64,000 bases of DNA from Georgenia subflava. Lineage in GTDB: Bacteria; Actinomycetota; Actinomycetes; Actinomycetales; Actinomycetaceae. Shown here piece by piece: positions 42,292-50,938 of this stretch; position 1 is the stretch's first letter; each line of letters opens with the position of its first letter. The translations under genes and the position numbers were made by a program. Location: the NCBI RefSeq assembly GCF_009193155.1, contig NZ_VUKD01000002.1, positions 682,001 through 746,000 on the forward strand. Direction: 5' to 3'. The notes beneath the pieces are model-generated. The model ran no database searches. It was not told the origin of the DNA and worked only from the letters and a program-made list of their open reading frames with translations.

Positions 42292-43713
42292 ATGACGACG
42301 ACGCTCATCAGTGGTGGCACCGTGGTCAGCGCCACCGGGCGCAGCCAGGCGGACGTGCTCATCGACGGCGAGAGGATCGCCGCAGTCCTCGCGCCTAGCT
42401 CCACGCTGCTCGGCGTGGACCTGGCGACCTCGGTCGACACGGTCATCGACGCCACCGGCAAGTACGTGATCCCCGGTGCCATCGACGCCCACACCCACAT
42501 GGAGATGCCCTTCGGCGGCACGTTCGCCTCGGACACCTTCGAGACCGGGACGACGGCGGCCGCCTGGGGCGGGACCACGACCATCGTCGACTTCGTGGTC
42601 CAGTACGCCGGCGAGCAGCCGCTGGAGCAGTTCGCGAAGTGGCACGAGAAGGCCGCCGGGAACTGCGCCATCGACTACGGCTTCCACCAGATCCTCTCCG
42701 ACGTCCAGGACTCCTCGCTGTCCGCGATGGACGAGCTGGTCGGGGAGGGGGTGTCCAGCTTCAAGCTGTTCATGGCCTACAAGGGCGTCTTCCTCTCCGA
42801 CGACGGACAGATCGTCAAGGCCATGCAGCGCGCCGCCGACAACGGCGCGATGATCATGATGCACGCCGAGAACGGCTCGGTGATCGACCTCCTCGTCCAG
42901 CAGGCCGTCGGCCGCGGCGACACCGCCCCGTACTTCCACGGCCTCACCCGGCCGTGGCAGGTGGAGGAGGAGGCCACCCACCGGGCGATCATGCTCGCCG
43001 ACCTCACCGGGGCGCCCCTCTACGTGGTGCACGTCTCGGCGAAGCAGGCCGCCGAGCAGATCATGCAGGCGCGGGACCGGGGCCAGAACGTCTTCGGCGA
43101 GACCTGCCCGCAGTACCTCTACCTCTCCCTGGAGGAGCAGCTCGGCGCGCCCGGCTTCGAGGGAGCCAAGTGGGTGTGCTCGACGCCGCTGCGCTCGCGG
43201 GCCGAGGGGCACCAGGACCACATGTGGCGGGCGCTGCGCACGAACGACCTGCAGGTCGTCTCCACCGACCACTGCCCGTTCTGCATGAAGGGGCAGAAGG
43301 ACATGGGGATTGGGGACTTCTCCAAGATCCCCAACGGCATCGGCGGGGTCGAGCACCGCCTCGACCTGCTCTACCAAGGTGTCGTCACCGGCCAGATCAC
43401 GCTCGAGCGCTGGGTCGAGCTGTGCTCCACGACGCCGGCACGGATGTTCGGCCTCTACGGCACCAAGGGCGTGATCGCCCCGGGCGCGGACGCCGACGTC
43501 GTCGTCTACGACCCGAACGGGCACACCAGCATCGGGGTCGGCAAGACCCACCACATGAACATGGACTACTCCGCCTACGAGGGTTTCGAGATCGACGGCC
43601 ACGTCGACACCGTGCTCTCCCGGGGCACGGTCGTCGTCGACGGCGGCACCTTCCTCGGCCGGGCCGGCCACGGCAGGTACGTCCGGCGCGGGCTCTCCCA
43701 GTACCTGCTGTGA
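42292..43713 (+). CDS. hydA: Dihydropyrimidinase / hydantoinase
   Basis: 473-residue cyclic amidohydrolase. Metal ligands: His67 and His69 in IDAHTHM, carboxylated Lys158 in SSFKLFMAYKG, the His in MHAENG and VHVS, and the Asp in STDHCPF. It opens dihydrouracil/dihydrothymine to N-carbamoyl-beta-amino acids, feeding the upstream ureidopropionase. GGAGG precedes the ATG by 6 nt. Hydantoin activity is equally likely by family knowledge, but the operon favours pyrimidines. Confidence 0.92.
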   Translation: MTTTLISGGTVVSATGRSQADVLIDGERIAAVLAPSSTLLGVDLATSVDTVIDATGKYVIPGAIDAHTHMEMPFGGTFASDTFETGTTAAAWGGTTTIVDFVVQYAGEQPLEQFAKWHEKAAGNCAIDYGFHQILSDVQDSSLSAMDELVGEGVSSFKLFMAYKGVFLSDDGQIVKAMQRAADNGAMIMMHAENGSVIDLLVQQAVGRGDTAPYFHGLTRPWQVEEEATHRAIMLADLTGAPLYVVHVSAKQAAEQIMQARDRGQNVFGETCPQYLYLSLEEQLGAPGFEGAKWVCSTPLRSRAEGHQDHMWRALRTNDLQVVSTDHCPFCMKGQKDMGIGDFSKIPNGIGGVEHRLDLLYQGVVTGQITLERWVELCSTTPARMFGLYGTKGVIAPGADADVVVYDPNGHTSIGVGKTHHMNMDYSAYEGFEIDGHVDTVLSRGTVVVDGGTFLGRAGHGRYVRRGLSQYLL

Positions 43714-43726
43714 AGGAGCGAACCTG

Positions 43727-44743
43727 ATGGACTTCGGCGTCGTCCTGCAGAACGACCCGCCCGCCGCGCGCGTGGTCGACCTCGCCCGGCAGGCGGAGAC
43801 CCACGGCTTCAGCCACGTGTGGACGTTCGACTCCCACCTGCTCTGGCAGGAGCCGTACGTCGTCTACAGCCAGATCCTCGCCGCGACCCGCCGCGTGAAG
43901 GTCGGGCCGATGGTCACCAACCCGGTGACCCGGGACCCGAGCGTCACCGCCTCGGCCTTCGCCACGCTCAACGAGATGTTCGGCAACCGGACCGTCTGTG
44001 GGATCGGCCGGGGCGACTCCGCCGTCCGGGTCCTCAACGGGCGTCCGGCGAGCCTGGCGCAGCTGCGGGACGCGGTCCACGTGATCCGCGAGCTCGGCAG
44101 CTCGCGTGCCGTGGAGATCAACGGCTCCACGGTGCGCTTCCCGTGGTCGGTGGGCTCCCAGCTCGAGGTGTGGGTGGCGGGGTACGGGCCGAAGACCCTC
44201 GCGCTGACCGGCGACGTCGCCGACGGGTTCATCCTCCAGCTCGCCGACCCGGACGTGACGGCCTGGACGATCGCCGTCGTGCGCGAGGCGGCCGAGAAGG
44301 CCGGCCGCGACCCTGCCTCCCTGCAGTTCTGCGTGGCGGCGCCGATGTACGTTGGTGAGGACCGCACCCACATGCGCGAGCAGACCCGCTGGTTCGGCGG
44401 GATGGTGGGCAACCACGTCGCCGAGCTGGTCGCCCGCTACGGGCAGGACTCCACGCTGCCGCGGGCGCTGACCGACTACGTCGCCGGCCGCACCGACTAC
44501 GACTACAACGAGCACGGCCGGGCGTCGAACACCCACACCGACTTCGTTCCCGACGAGGTGGTCGACAGGTTCTGCATGCTGGGCACCTGGCCCGAGCACG
44601 TCGCCCGGCTGACGGAGCTGCGCGAGCTGGGAGTCACCCACTTCGCCGGCTATCTCATGCACGACAACAAGGAGGAGACCTTGCGGATGTACGGCGAGCA
44701 CATCATCCCGGCGATGCGCGAGACGGTGGTGGCGAAGGCATGA
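43727..44743 (+). CDS. Luciferase-like (LLM) F420- or FMN-dependent oxidoreductase of the pyrimidine operon
   Basis: 338-residue TIM barrel starting MDFGVVLQNDPPAARVVDLARQAETHGFSHVWTFDSH. Blocks VGPMVTNPVTRDPSVTASAFATLNEMFGNRTVCGIGRGDSAVR and WVAGYGPKTLALTGDVADGFILQ match the family of probable F420-dependent oxidoreductases often encoded beside dihydropyrimidinases. The operon lacks a flavin/FeS dihydropyrimidine dehydrogenase, so it may perform that redox step, or open the ring like the related monooxygenase RutA. Its stop overlaps the aminotransferase start by 4 bp. Confidence 0.82.
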   Translation: MDFGVVLQNDPPAARVVDLARQAETHGFSHVWTFDSHLLWQEPYVVYSQILAATRRVKVGPMVTNPVTRDPSVTASAFATLNEMFGNRTVCGIGRGDSAVRVLNGRPASLAQLRDAVHVIRELGSSRAVEINGSTVRFPWSVGSQLEVWVAGYGPKTLALTGDVADGFILQLADPDVTAWTIAVVREAAEKAGRDPASLQFCVAAPMYVGEDRTHMREQTRWFGGMVGNHVAELVARYGQDSTLPRALTDYVAGRTDYDYNEHGRASNTHTDFVPDEVVDRFCMLGTWPEHVARLTELRELGVTHFAGYLMHDNKEETLRMYGEHIIPAMRETVVAKA

Positions 44744-46053
44744 CGGGCGAGCGGGGCCGCGCGTACGAGCTCGACCGGAGCCACGTCTTCCACTCCTGGT
44801 CCGCGCAGGCGGTCCTGGACCCGATCACCCTCGTGACCGGGTCCGGCTGTGAGGTGGTCGACGAGCAGGGCCGCACCTACCTGGACTTCTCCTCCCAGAT
44901 GGTCAACCTCAACATCGGCCACCAGCACCCGAAGGTGGTCGAGGCGATCCATGCCCAGGCCGACCTGCTCACCACGGTCGCACCCACGGCCGCGAGCCTC
45001 GCCCGGGGCGAGGCGGCCGAGCGGATCCTCGCACACGCCCCCGAGGGCATCACCAAGGTGTTCTTCACCAACGGCGGTGCCGACGCCAACGAGAACGCCA
45101 TCCGGATGGCGCGCCTGCACACCGGCCGGGACAAGGTGGTCTCCTTCTACCGGTCGTACCACGGCAACACCGGCGCGGCGATCGTCGCCACGGGGGACTG
45201 GCGCCGCATCCCCAACGAGTACGCGCGCGGTCACGTGCACGTCTTCGGGCCGTTCCTGTACCGCTCGGAGTTCTGGGCGAGCACCGAGGCCGAGGAGTGC
45301 GAGCGCGCCCTGCACCACCTCGAGCGCGTCGTCCAGGCGGAGGGGCCGGGCACGATCGCCGCGTTCCTGCTCGAGACGGTGGTCGGGACGGCGGGTGTGC
45401 TCGTCCCGCCGCCCGGGTACCTCGCCGGGGTGCGCGAGATCGCCGACCGGTACGGCATCGTGCTGATCCTCGACGAGGTGATGGCCGGCTTCGGGCGTAC
45501 CGGGTCCTGGCTGGCGCTCGACCAGCACGACGTCGTGCCCGACCTCGTCACCTTCGCCAAGGGGGTCAACTCCGGGTATGTGCCCGTCGGCGGGGTGATG
45601 ATCTCGGCCGAGATCGCCGCCACCTTCGACGAGCGTGTCTTTCCCGGCGGGCTGACCTACTCCGGCCACCCGCTCGCCGCGGCCTCGATCGTCGGGACGC
45701 TGGACGCGATGGCCGAGGAGGGGGTCGTCGAGAACGCCGCGCGCATCGGCGCCGACGTGCTCGGCCCGGGTCTGCACGACCTCGCCGACCGTCATCCGCT
45801 CGTGGGCGAGGTGCGTGGGGTGGGGGTGTTCTGGGCCCTCGACCTCGTCCTCGACCGGGAGACCCGCGAGCCCGTACCCACGGCCGAGGTCGGTGCCATG
45901 AAGCAGGCGCTGATCGAGAACGGCCTGCTGCCGTTCACGGCGGAGAACCGGATCCACGTGGTGCCGCCGTGCGTGGTCACCGACGACGAGGTCGCCCGCG
46001 CGCTGAACATCTACGACGAGGTGCTCACCGCCGCGGAAGAGCGCCTCCTGTGA
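44740..46053 (+). CDS. Class III (omega) aminotransferase, probably beta-alanine:pyruvate type
   Basis: 437 residues. PLP-binding Lys274 in TFAKGVNSGYVPVGG, cofactor Asp in LILDEVMAGFGRTG, FFTNGGADANENAIRMAR and FYRSYHGNTGAAI contact PLP. As the last gene of the pyrimidine operon it should take beta-alanine (or 3-aminoisobutyrate) to malonate semialdehyde (or methylmalonate semialdehyde), which the MmsA homologue at 61.6 kb could convert to acetyl- or propionyl-CoA. Taurine, GABA or other omega-amino acids are alternatives. Its terminal codons are the first copy of a downstream repeat. Confidence 0.88.
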   Translation: MTGERGRAYELDRSHVFHSWSAQAVLDPITLVTGSGCEVVDEQGRTYLDFSSQMVNLNIGHQHPKVVEAIHAQADLLTTVAPTAASLARGEAAERILAHAPEGITKVFFTNGGADANENAIRMARLHTGRDKVVSFYRSYHGNTGAAIVATGDWRRIPNEYARGHVHVFGPFLYRSEFWASTEAEECERALHHLERVVQAEGPGTIAAFLLETVVGTAGVLVPPPGYLAGVREIADRYGIVLILDEVMAGFGRTGSWLALDQHDVVPDLVTFAKGVNSGYVPVGGVMISAEIAATFDERVFPGGLTYSGHPLAAASIVGTLDAMAEEGVVENAARIGADVLGPGLHDLADRHPLVGEVRGVGVFWALDLVLDRETREPVPTAEVGAMKQALIENGLLPFTAENRIHVVPPCVVTDDEVARALNIYDEVLTAAEERLL

Positions 46054-46176
46054 GGTGACCGCTGTGGAGGTGCGCCTGTTGTGAGAGGTGACCGCCGTGG
46101 AGTGGCGACTGCTGTGAGTGACCGCTGCGGACGTGCAGCCGTCGCGAGGTGAACCGCCGCGGAAGAGCGCCTGCAG
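46018..46176. repeat. Degenerate tandem repeat (31-36 bp, five copies), first copy is the aminotransferase 3' end
   Basis: The coding end gaggtgctcaccgccgcgg..cctcctgTGA is followed by four similar blocks, each starting gaggtga or gagtga and ending in a g/ctgttg-like string. The last block (46146-46176) is closest to the coding copy, with ccgccgcggaagagcgcct intact, so it was copied from the coding unit rather than decaying in order. Confidence 0.75.
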
Positions 46177-46212
46177 AACAAGTTCCGTGCCCATCAGGGC
46201 GGTAGCGAGCCG

Positions 46213-47487
46213 CTAGCGGCGGCTGGGCATCCGTACGTCCACCCAGACCAGGCGGTGGTCCGATGTGGGGAACGGGTACACCCCGGTGAGCTCGGAGCCA
46301 GGCTCGTCGGCGGCCGGCCAGAAGACCCCGGAGCCGCGCAGCGGGAGGTTCCGCGACGGCAGGACGTAATCGACCCGGAGGTTGCCGGGCGCGTCGTCCG
46401 CGAAGTCGGCGGTGTCCAGCGCCGGGTCGCCGTCGTGGCGGACGTTCGCCCCCCGTTGGACGGCGCCGGCCTCGACCGCACCGTTCGACGTCGGCTCCGG
46501 GTCGCGCACCAGGTCGTGGTCGAGCAGCTGGTCGATTGCACCCCGGTAGGAGTCGCCGTCGACCGGGTCCGCGTTCTGGTCGCCGAGGATCACGAAGAGT
46601 GCGCCAGCCGGCAGTCCGCCGGTCTCCCCGGCGTCGTCGTAGATGTAGTCGCCTGCGCTGTCGTCCGCGACGTAGTCGGCCCAGAAGCGGATCTCGTCGT
46701 GGTTACGCCGTCCGTTGCGGTCCTCGGGGCCGTCGAAAGTCGGGGGCGTCGGGTGCGAGGCGAGCACGTGCACGGTCCTGCCACGGACCTTGACCGGCAC
46801 GTCCCAGTGCGACTTGCTCGACAGGCGTACGGCGGCCAACTCGGTCGCGGAGTACCAGTCCCGCGGTGCATCGGTCGTCCGCTGGTCCGGCAGCAGCGCG
46901 CCGGGCATGTCCTTCCAGAGAAAGTGCTGGAAGGTGCGCACGTTCTTGGTGTCGATCGGGTACCGGGAGAGCACGACCATCCCGTACTGGCCCTCGAACT
47001 CCCCGAACCCGTAAGCGTCGTCCGGGCCCGCGACCTCACCGTCGTTGTCGAGGTCGAGACCTGAGCTCACACCCGTGTTCACCGGCGCCGTGTAGACGTG
47101 CGGATACCGGATCGGCGCCTCGCCGTGCTGGGAGACCGCGAGGTACTCGGACCGGAACAGGTCGATCGCCTCCTCGTCGGCGTCGTGGTCGAACTCGTTG
47201 AGGAGCACGACGTCGGGCCGGGTGGTCTGCAGCACCTGCGCCACCGCGCGGGCCTGCTCGTCCGCCCCACCGGTGAGGTCGGTGACGAGCTGGCCGGCCT
47301 CCGGTCGGTTCAACGAGACGTTGTACGTGGCGACACGGAGCGCCGCAGCCTGGTCCGGTCGCACGCTGACCGTGGTCGCCGGGCTCTCGTCGGCAGACGC
47401 CGGTGCGGCAGCGATCGGCAGAACGAGGCCGCCCACGGCGAGGGGAACTGCCGCGAGCCCGCCGAGCACACCCCGCGACCTGCGCAT
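46213..47487 (-). CDS. Secreted endonuclease/exonuclease/phosphatase-family protein
   Basis: 424 residues from the ATG at 47487. Sec signal peptide: MRRSRG, a hydrophobic core LGGLAAVPLAVGGLVLPIAAA and cleavage after ASA (about residue 33). EEP-fold active-site motifs follow in order: RVATYNVSLNRP, LLNEFDH, VLASHPTPP, VILGDQNADP and TSDHRLVWVDV. It probably cleaves phosphodiesters outside the cell. The insert GLDLDNDGEVAGPDDAYGFGEFEGQYGMVVLSR may bind calcium. Alone on its strand; the hairpin at 47686 separates it from the HNH gene. Confidence 0.85.
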   Translation of the reverse strand: MRRSRGVLGGLAAVPLAVGGLVLPIAAAPASADESPATTVSVRPDQAAALRVATYNVSLNRPEAGQLVTDLTGGADEQARAVAQVLQTTRPDVVLLNEFDHDADEEAIDLFRSEYLAVSQHGEAPIRYPHVYTAPVNTGVSSGLDLDNDGEVAGPDDAYGFGEFEGQYGMVVLSRYPIDTKNVRTFQHFLWKDMPGALLPDQRTTDAPRDWYSATELAAVRLSSKSHWDVPVKVRGRTVHVLASHPTPPTFDGPEDRNGRRNHDEIRFWADYVADDSAGDYIYDDAGETGGLPAGALFVILGDQNADPVDGDSYRGAIDQLLDHDLVRDPEPTSNGAVEAGAVQRGANVRHDGDPALDTADFADDAPGNLRVDYVLPSRNLPLRGSGVFWPAADEPGSELTGVYPFPTSDHRLVWVDVRMPSRR

Positions 47488-47685
47488 ATGTCCACCGTAG
47501 CCGCCGTGACAGCACGGGGGAACCCAGTTGACCGTTTCGGTGGGCGGTCCGTCGAACGTCCCCAGCGGCGGGAACCGCGTGGTCATCCTGCTCGAGGAGT
47601 GCACCGCAGCCTGAGAGCTGTCGCGCGAGGTCCATTCGATCCTCGGTCGGGCGACTCAATCCCCGGCAGGTTTGGGCGAAGTGCC

Positions 47686-47715
47686 GGTGTGCATGTCTGC
47701 AGCCATGCACACCGC
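47686..47715 (-). terminator. Hairpin downstream of the DUF222/HNH gene
   Basis: Perfect 11-bp stem (ggtgtgcatg plus a closing C-G pair) around the loop tctgcagc, about 54 bp after the HNH stop. The rest of the 281-bp gap is without a gene. Confidence 0.6.
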
Positions 47716-47768
47716 AGTTCGGCATGACGACTCGTCAGGCCGGCCAGACGCGCGCCGCCGAACTCAGG

Positions 47769-49481
47769 TCAGAACGGGACGTCGTCATCTGGCGTACCCC
47801 GGGGGTCGGTTGATCCGCCCGCGGCAGGTGGCTTGTCAGTCGCCGGTGTGCTCCTGGGTGGCCGGCCCGGGGCTGGGCCCGCGGGCGGTCGCCCGGCACC
47901 TGGACCCGTCGGTGGTCTAGCAGGCGGCGGGCCAGTAGGTGGCGCCCCGGTCCGTGGCCCGGGCGGTCGGACGGGCTTGCGTGCGTAGCGGTGTCCGGTC
48001 GGTGCTCTCCACCAGGTGATACCGGTGGTGGGGTCGCGCGAGGTGTCCCAGAGCTTGGCGGTCTTGACGTCGTGGTGGGAGTGACACTTGACATCGACCT
48101 TGTCCTGATCGGTCTGGACGACGCTGTCGGCCAGGGCCCTGTCGTAGGACTTCTGATGGTCGATCTCACACCGCCACGCCGGGATCCGGCACCCCATGAA
48201 GACACAGGTGACATCGCGGGCGAGCACGGTGCGGGTCAGGTCCGCACCCGGGCGGTACGCCTTCGTCCCGAGCGCGACGAACTCACCGGTGCCGGCGTCG
48301 GTGAACAACGCCTGCCAGGTCGCGTCCTGCGCGATCCGCCGCGCCAGCTCGGCCGGGATCGGCCCGTACCCACCCAGCACGCCCGGCTGGTCGTCCAGCC
48401 CGAGCAGGGTCCCACCGGCGACAGTGACCTGCAGGTGCGGGCGGCGGCGCTGCAGCACCGGCAACGCCCGCCCCGAGAAGTCGACGCCGTTGTCGAGGAT
48501 CGAGGTGAAGACATCGGTGAACGAATCCGCGCGACGCTGGTCCAGCGTGCGGGTGTCCCCGGGGGTCTTCGCGGCCACCGCGAGGGCGTCCAGGGCGGTG
48601 CGGGCGGCCATGGCGTGGTCGGCGCGCACGAACGCGCTGACCCAGGCCATCGCGTCCCCGGCCGGCTCGATCGACACGTGCCGGCGGGCCACCGCCTCGG
48701 CATGACGCCGGCTGGCCGTCGCCGCGTCCGCCGCGAGGGCGGCCGCGCGGATCCTCTCCCGCAGCTGCGGCACCGTCAGCGTGTCCGCCTCCGGCACCAG
48801 CTCGTCCAGGACCGTCCGGCGCACCCGGGCAGGCAGACCCGGCTCGGCGTGGAGGAGGACCTCGGCCTTACGGGCATCGATATGCCCACTGTTCAGCGCG
48901 TCGGCCACCACCGGGTAGTCCTCCAGCCCCAGCGCGAGAGAGGTCTTGGACTCCGCGGCGTACTGAGTGACCCCCAACCTGGCCTCGACCTCGAAGACCG
49001 CCGACCTCGCCCCCGCGCTGCTGTTCGCCGCCCGCCGCCGCGCCCCGAGCTCGGTGATCGCCCGGGCCTGCTGCGACACCGCCCACGACCCGATCCGCTC
49101 CCACGCCGCGACCAGCTCCACCACCGCCGCGTCATCGGCATCGGCGAGCGAGGTCCGGTCCAACCTGTCCACCAACGTCGGACCGGGAGCAGTCGAAGCG
49201 AGCAGCCGCGCCGCCGGCGAGGTGAACCCAGCAGCCGCCACCCCCGCCGCCGCACGCACCACCGACGCGTCCGGATCGCGCACCGACAGCCCCGGCTCGC
49301 ACTCCCACCACGGCAGGCCCATCTCCAGGCGCATCATCTCGCGGGCCACGTCCGCCTCAGGTGTCCCGACCGCGGACTCCGGCACCACCAGCTCCAGCTG
49401 CGGACCGTCGTCGCTCGCGCGCACCACGACCGACACCGGGCACCCGTCCCCGATGACTCCCGCGGCGTCGTCCTCGACCAT
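47769..49481 (-). CDS. DUF222 and HNH-endonuclease domain protein (13E12 family)
   Basis: 570 residues from the ATG at 49481; an ATG at 49511 would add ten. DUF222 domain at about 85-340 (VDRLDRTSLADADDAAVVELVAAWERIGSWAVSQQARAITEL). An HNH nuclease motif lies near 450: CVFMGCRIPAWRCEIDHQKSYDRA, then DVKCHSHHDVKTAKLW. A Pro-rich tail (about 500-570) has repeats such as GPPTGPPPARPPTGP. These genes are often multicopy in actinobacterial genomes; the role is unknown, perhaps selfish DNA cleavage. A -10-like TAGTGT (49489-49494) with TTCTGG upstream gives a leaderless start. Confidence 0.85.
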   Translation of the reverse strand: MVEDDAAGVIGDGCPVSVVVRASDDGPQLELVVPESAVGTPEADVAREMMRLEMGLPWWECEPGLSVRDPDASVVRAAAGVAAAGFTSPAARLLASTAPGPTLVDRLDRTSLADADDAAVVELVAAWERIGSWAVSQQARAITELGARRRAANSSAGARSAVFEVEARLGVTQYAAESKTSLALGLEDYPVVADALNSGHIDARKAEVLLHAEPGLPARVRRTVLDELVPEADTLTVPQLRERIRAAALAADAATASRRHAEAVARRHVSIEPAGDAMAWVSAFVRADHAMAARTALDALAVAAKTPGDTRTLDQRRADSFTDVFTSILDNGVDFSGRALPVLQRRRPHLQVTVAGGTLLGLDDQPGVLGGYGPIPAELARRIAQDATWQALFTDAGTGEFVALGTKAYRPGADLTRTVLARDVTCVFMGCRIPAWRCEIDHQKSYDRALADSVVQTDQDKVDVKCHSHHDVKTAKLWDTSRDPTTGITWWRAPTGHRYARKPVRPPGPRTGAPPTGPPPARPPTGPGAGRPPAGPAPGRPPRSTPATDKPPAAGGSTDPRGTPDDDVPF

Positions 49482-49488
49482 GATCCAG

Positions 49489-49494
49489 ACACTA
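49489..49494 (-). promoter_or_regulatory. Putative -10 box (TAGTGT) of the DUF222/HNH gene
   Basis: TAGTGT ends 7 nt before the ATG; TTCTGG lies 17 nt upstream of it on the minus strand. Confidence 0.5.
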
Positions 49495-49615
49495 GTTCGA
49501 ACCACTGACATCCAGAATCGGGCTGTGGATCATCGCTGCGAGTGCGAGCCAGATCGTCGAGAGACGCCAACGCGGTTGAGCTGCGGATCGTGGCTGCGAG
49601 TGGGAGCTGGGCCGG

Positions 49616-50431
49616 TCAGCCCGCCGCGATCTCCCGGTCCCGGTCGATGACCGCCTGCACGCCGCGCACCACGGCGGGCGAGAAGCCCGCGTCCTCCATC
49701 GCCAGGCTCCCGGCGATGGTCGTCCCGCCGGGGGAGGAGACCATGTCCGCGAGCTGGGCCGGCGTCGTGCCACGCTCGAGCATCGTGCGGGCCGTCCCGA
49801 GCATGGTCTGCGCCGCGATCCGGGTGGCCAGCATCTTCGGCAGGCCGTTGCGCACCGCAGCGCGGGCAAGGGCCTCGACGAAGTGGGCCGCGAACGCGGG
49901 CGCCGAGCCGGCGATCGCCGTGTAGGCGGGAAAGTCGCGCTCCGCCAGCACGATGGCGCTCCCGACCGTCTCGAAGAGCCCGACGACGGCGTCAACCTGG
50001 TCCTCGCTGGTGCTCGCGTTGCCGCACACCGCCGCCATCCCGGCGCCGACCAGGGCGTTGACGTTCGGCATCACCCGCACCACCGCCTGCCCGGGCGGGA
50101 GGAACGACTCCAGCGTCGCCAGGGGAGTGCCCGCGGCGAGCGAGACGACCAGGGAGTCCTGCTCGGCGAGGAGATCGCCCAGCGGCTCGAGGACCTCGGC
50201 GATCAGGTGCGGCTTCACGGCGAGCACGACGACGCCACGCGGCCCGGTCCGCTCAACCAGCTCCTCGTTGGAGCCGGGTGCATCCACCCCGGTCTCCCGA
50301 GCCAGCGCCTGGGCCGAGCGCCCGTGCGCGCTCGTGACTGCAAGGTCCTCCGCGGGCAGCGTGCCTTCGGCCACGATCCCGCGCACGATCGCGCCCGCCA
50401 TGTTCCCGGCACCGATGAATCCGACTCGCAT
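49616..50431 (-). CDS. proC: Pyrroline-5-carboxylate reductase
   Basis: 271 residues from the ATG at 50431 (GAGGAG upstream). NAD(P)-binding MRVGFIGAGNMAGAIVRGI at the N-terminus. The C-terminal helical dimer domain carries AIAGSAPAFAAHFVEALARAAVRNGLPKMLA and the signature MVSSPGGTTIAGSLAMEDAGF. It makes proline from pyrroline-5-carboxylate. Divergent from ileS; the 507-bp gap between them is described under the T-box entry. Confidence 0.95.
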   Translation of the reverse strand: MRVGFIGAGNMAGAIVRGIVAEGTLPAEDLAVTSAHGRSAQALARETGVDAPGSNEELVERTGPRGVVVLAVKPHLIAEVLEPLGDLLAEQDSLVVSLAAGTPLATLESFLPPGQAVVRVMPNVNALVGAGMAAVCGNASTSEDQVDAVVGLFETVGSAIVLAERDFPAYTAIAGSAPAFAAHFVEALARAAVRNGLPKMLATRIAAQTMLGTARTMLERGTTPAQLADMVSSPGGTTIAGSLAMEDAGFSPAVVRGVQAVIDRDREIAAG

Positions 50432-50564
50432 TCCTGCTCCTCGCTCGTCTGTGTTGGCGCCAGAGTATTGCCACGACCGAGTTCCGCTGCGGACCACCGC
50501 GGTGCGTCCCACGGAGGGACAAACCGCTTCCCAGGTGTTTGGGGCAGCGCGCTACCGTGGCGGT

Positions 50565-50598
50565 CACGGCCTGGAAGCCAGGTCGAGGCCAGGCCGTG
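50565..50598. other. Unassigned hairpin in the proC-ileS gap
   Basis: Perfect 10-bp arms cacggcctgg and ccaggccgtg with a 14-nt loop, between the proC start and the ileS promoter. No function is evident. Confidence 0.5.
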
Positions 50599-50689
50599 GT
50601 CGGCGCGTGGCTGCGGCGGATCCGCCCGCGCGCGGGCCGGACGACTTCGGCGTAGCGAGCGCTCACCGCCAGCAACGTGCCGACGACGC

Positions 50690-50695
50690 TAGACT
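50690..50695 (+). promoter_or_regulatory. Putative -10 box (TAGACT) of ileS
   Basis: TAGACT shortly before the T-box leader places the transcript start near 50702. Confidence 0.55.
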
Positions 50696-50701
50696 GCTTG
50701 G

Positions 50702-50938
50702 CACAGGCGTCGACCCGGCCATCACCGGCGAGCCTCCGGAAGAACAGGACCCGCCCCGGCGGGCCCTCAGTAGAACCGGACGGGAGGGCCCGTCACAGCC
50801 TGCTCGAGCGGTCACGTCCTCACGCGAGGACGCGGCAAGCGGGGTGGTACCGCGGTCGCGGGTCGCCGGCACGGCCGGCGTCCGAGACGATCGTCCTCGC
50901 AGCAGTGCACGCACCGCCGCACCGACCGAGGAGCACCA
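50702..50938 (+). promoter_or_regulatory. T-box riboswitch of ileS (translational, isoleucine-specific)
   Basis: The leader has an ultrashort stem I with the specifier codon ATC (50721-50723, Ile), then an AGTAGAA element (50768-50774), and the T-box core GGGTGGTACCGCGG (50842-50855) whose TGGT can pair with the ACCA end of tRNA-Ile. TCCTCG (50894-50899) can pair with CGAGGA (50927-50932), which contains the ribosome site, so uncharged tRNA-Ile should free translation. This matches the class II ileS T-boxes known in actinobacteria. Confidence 0.88.
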
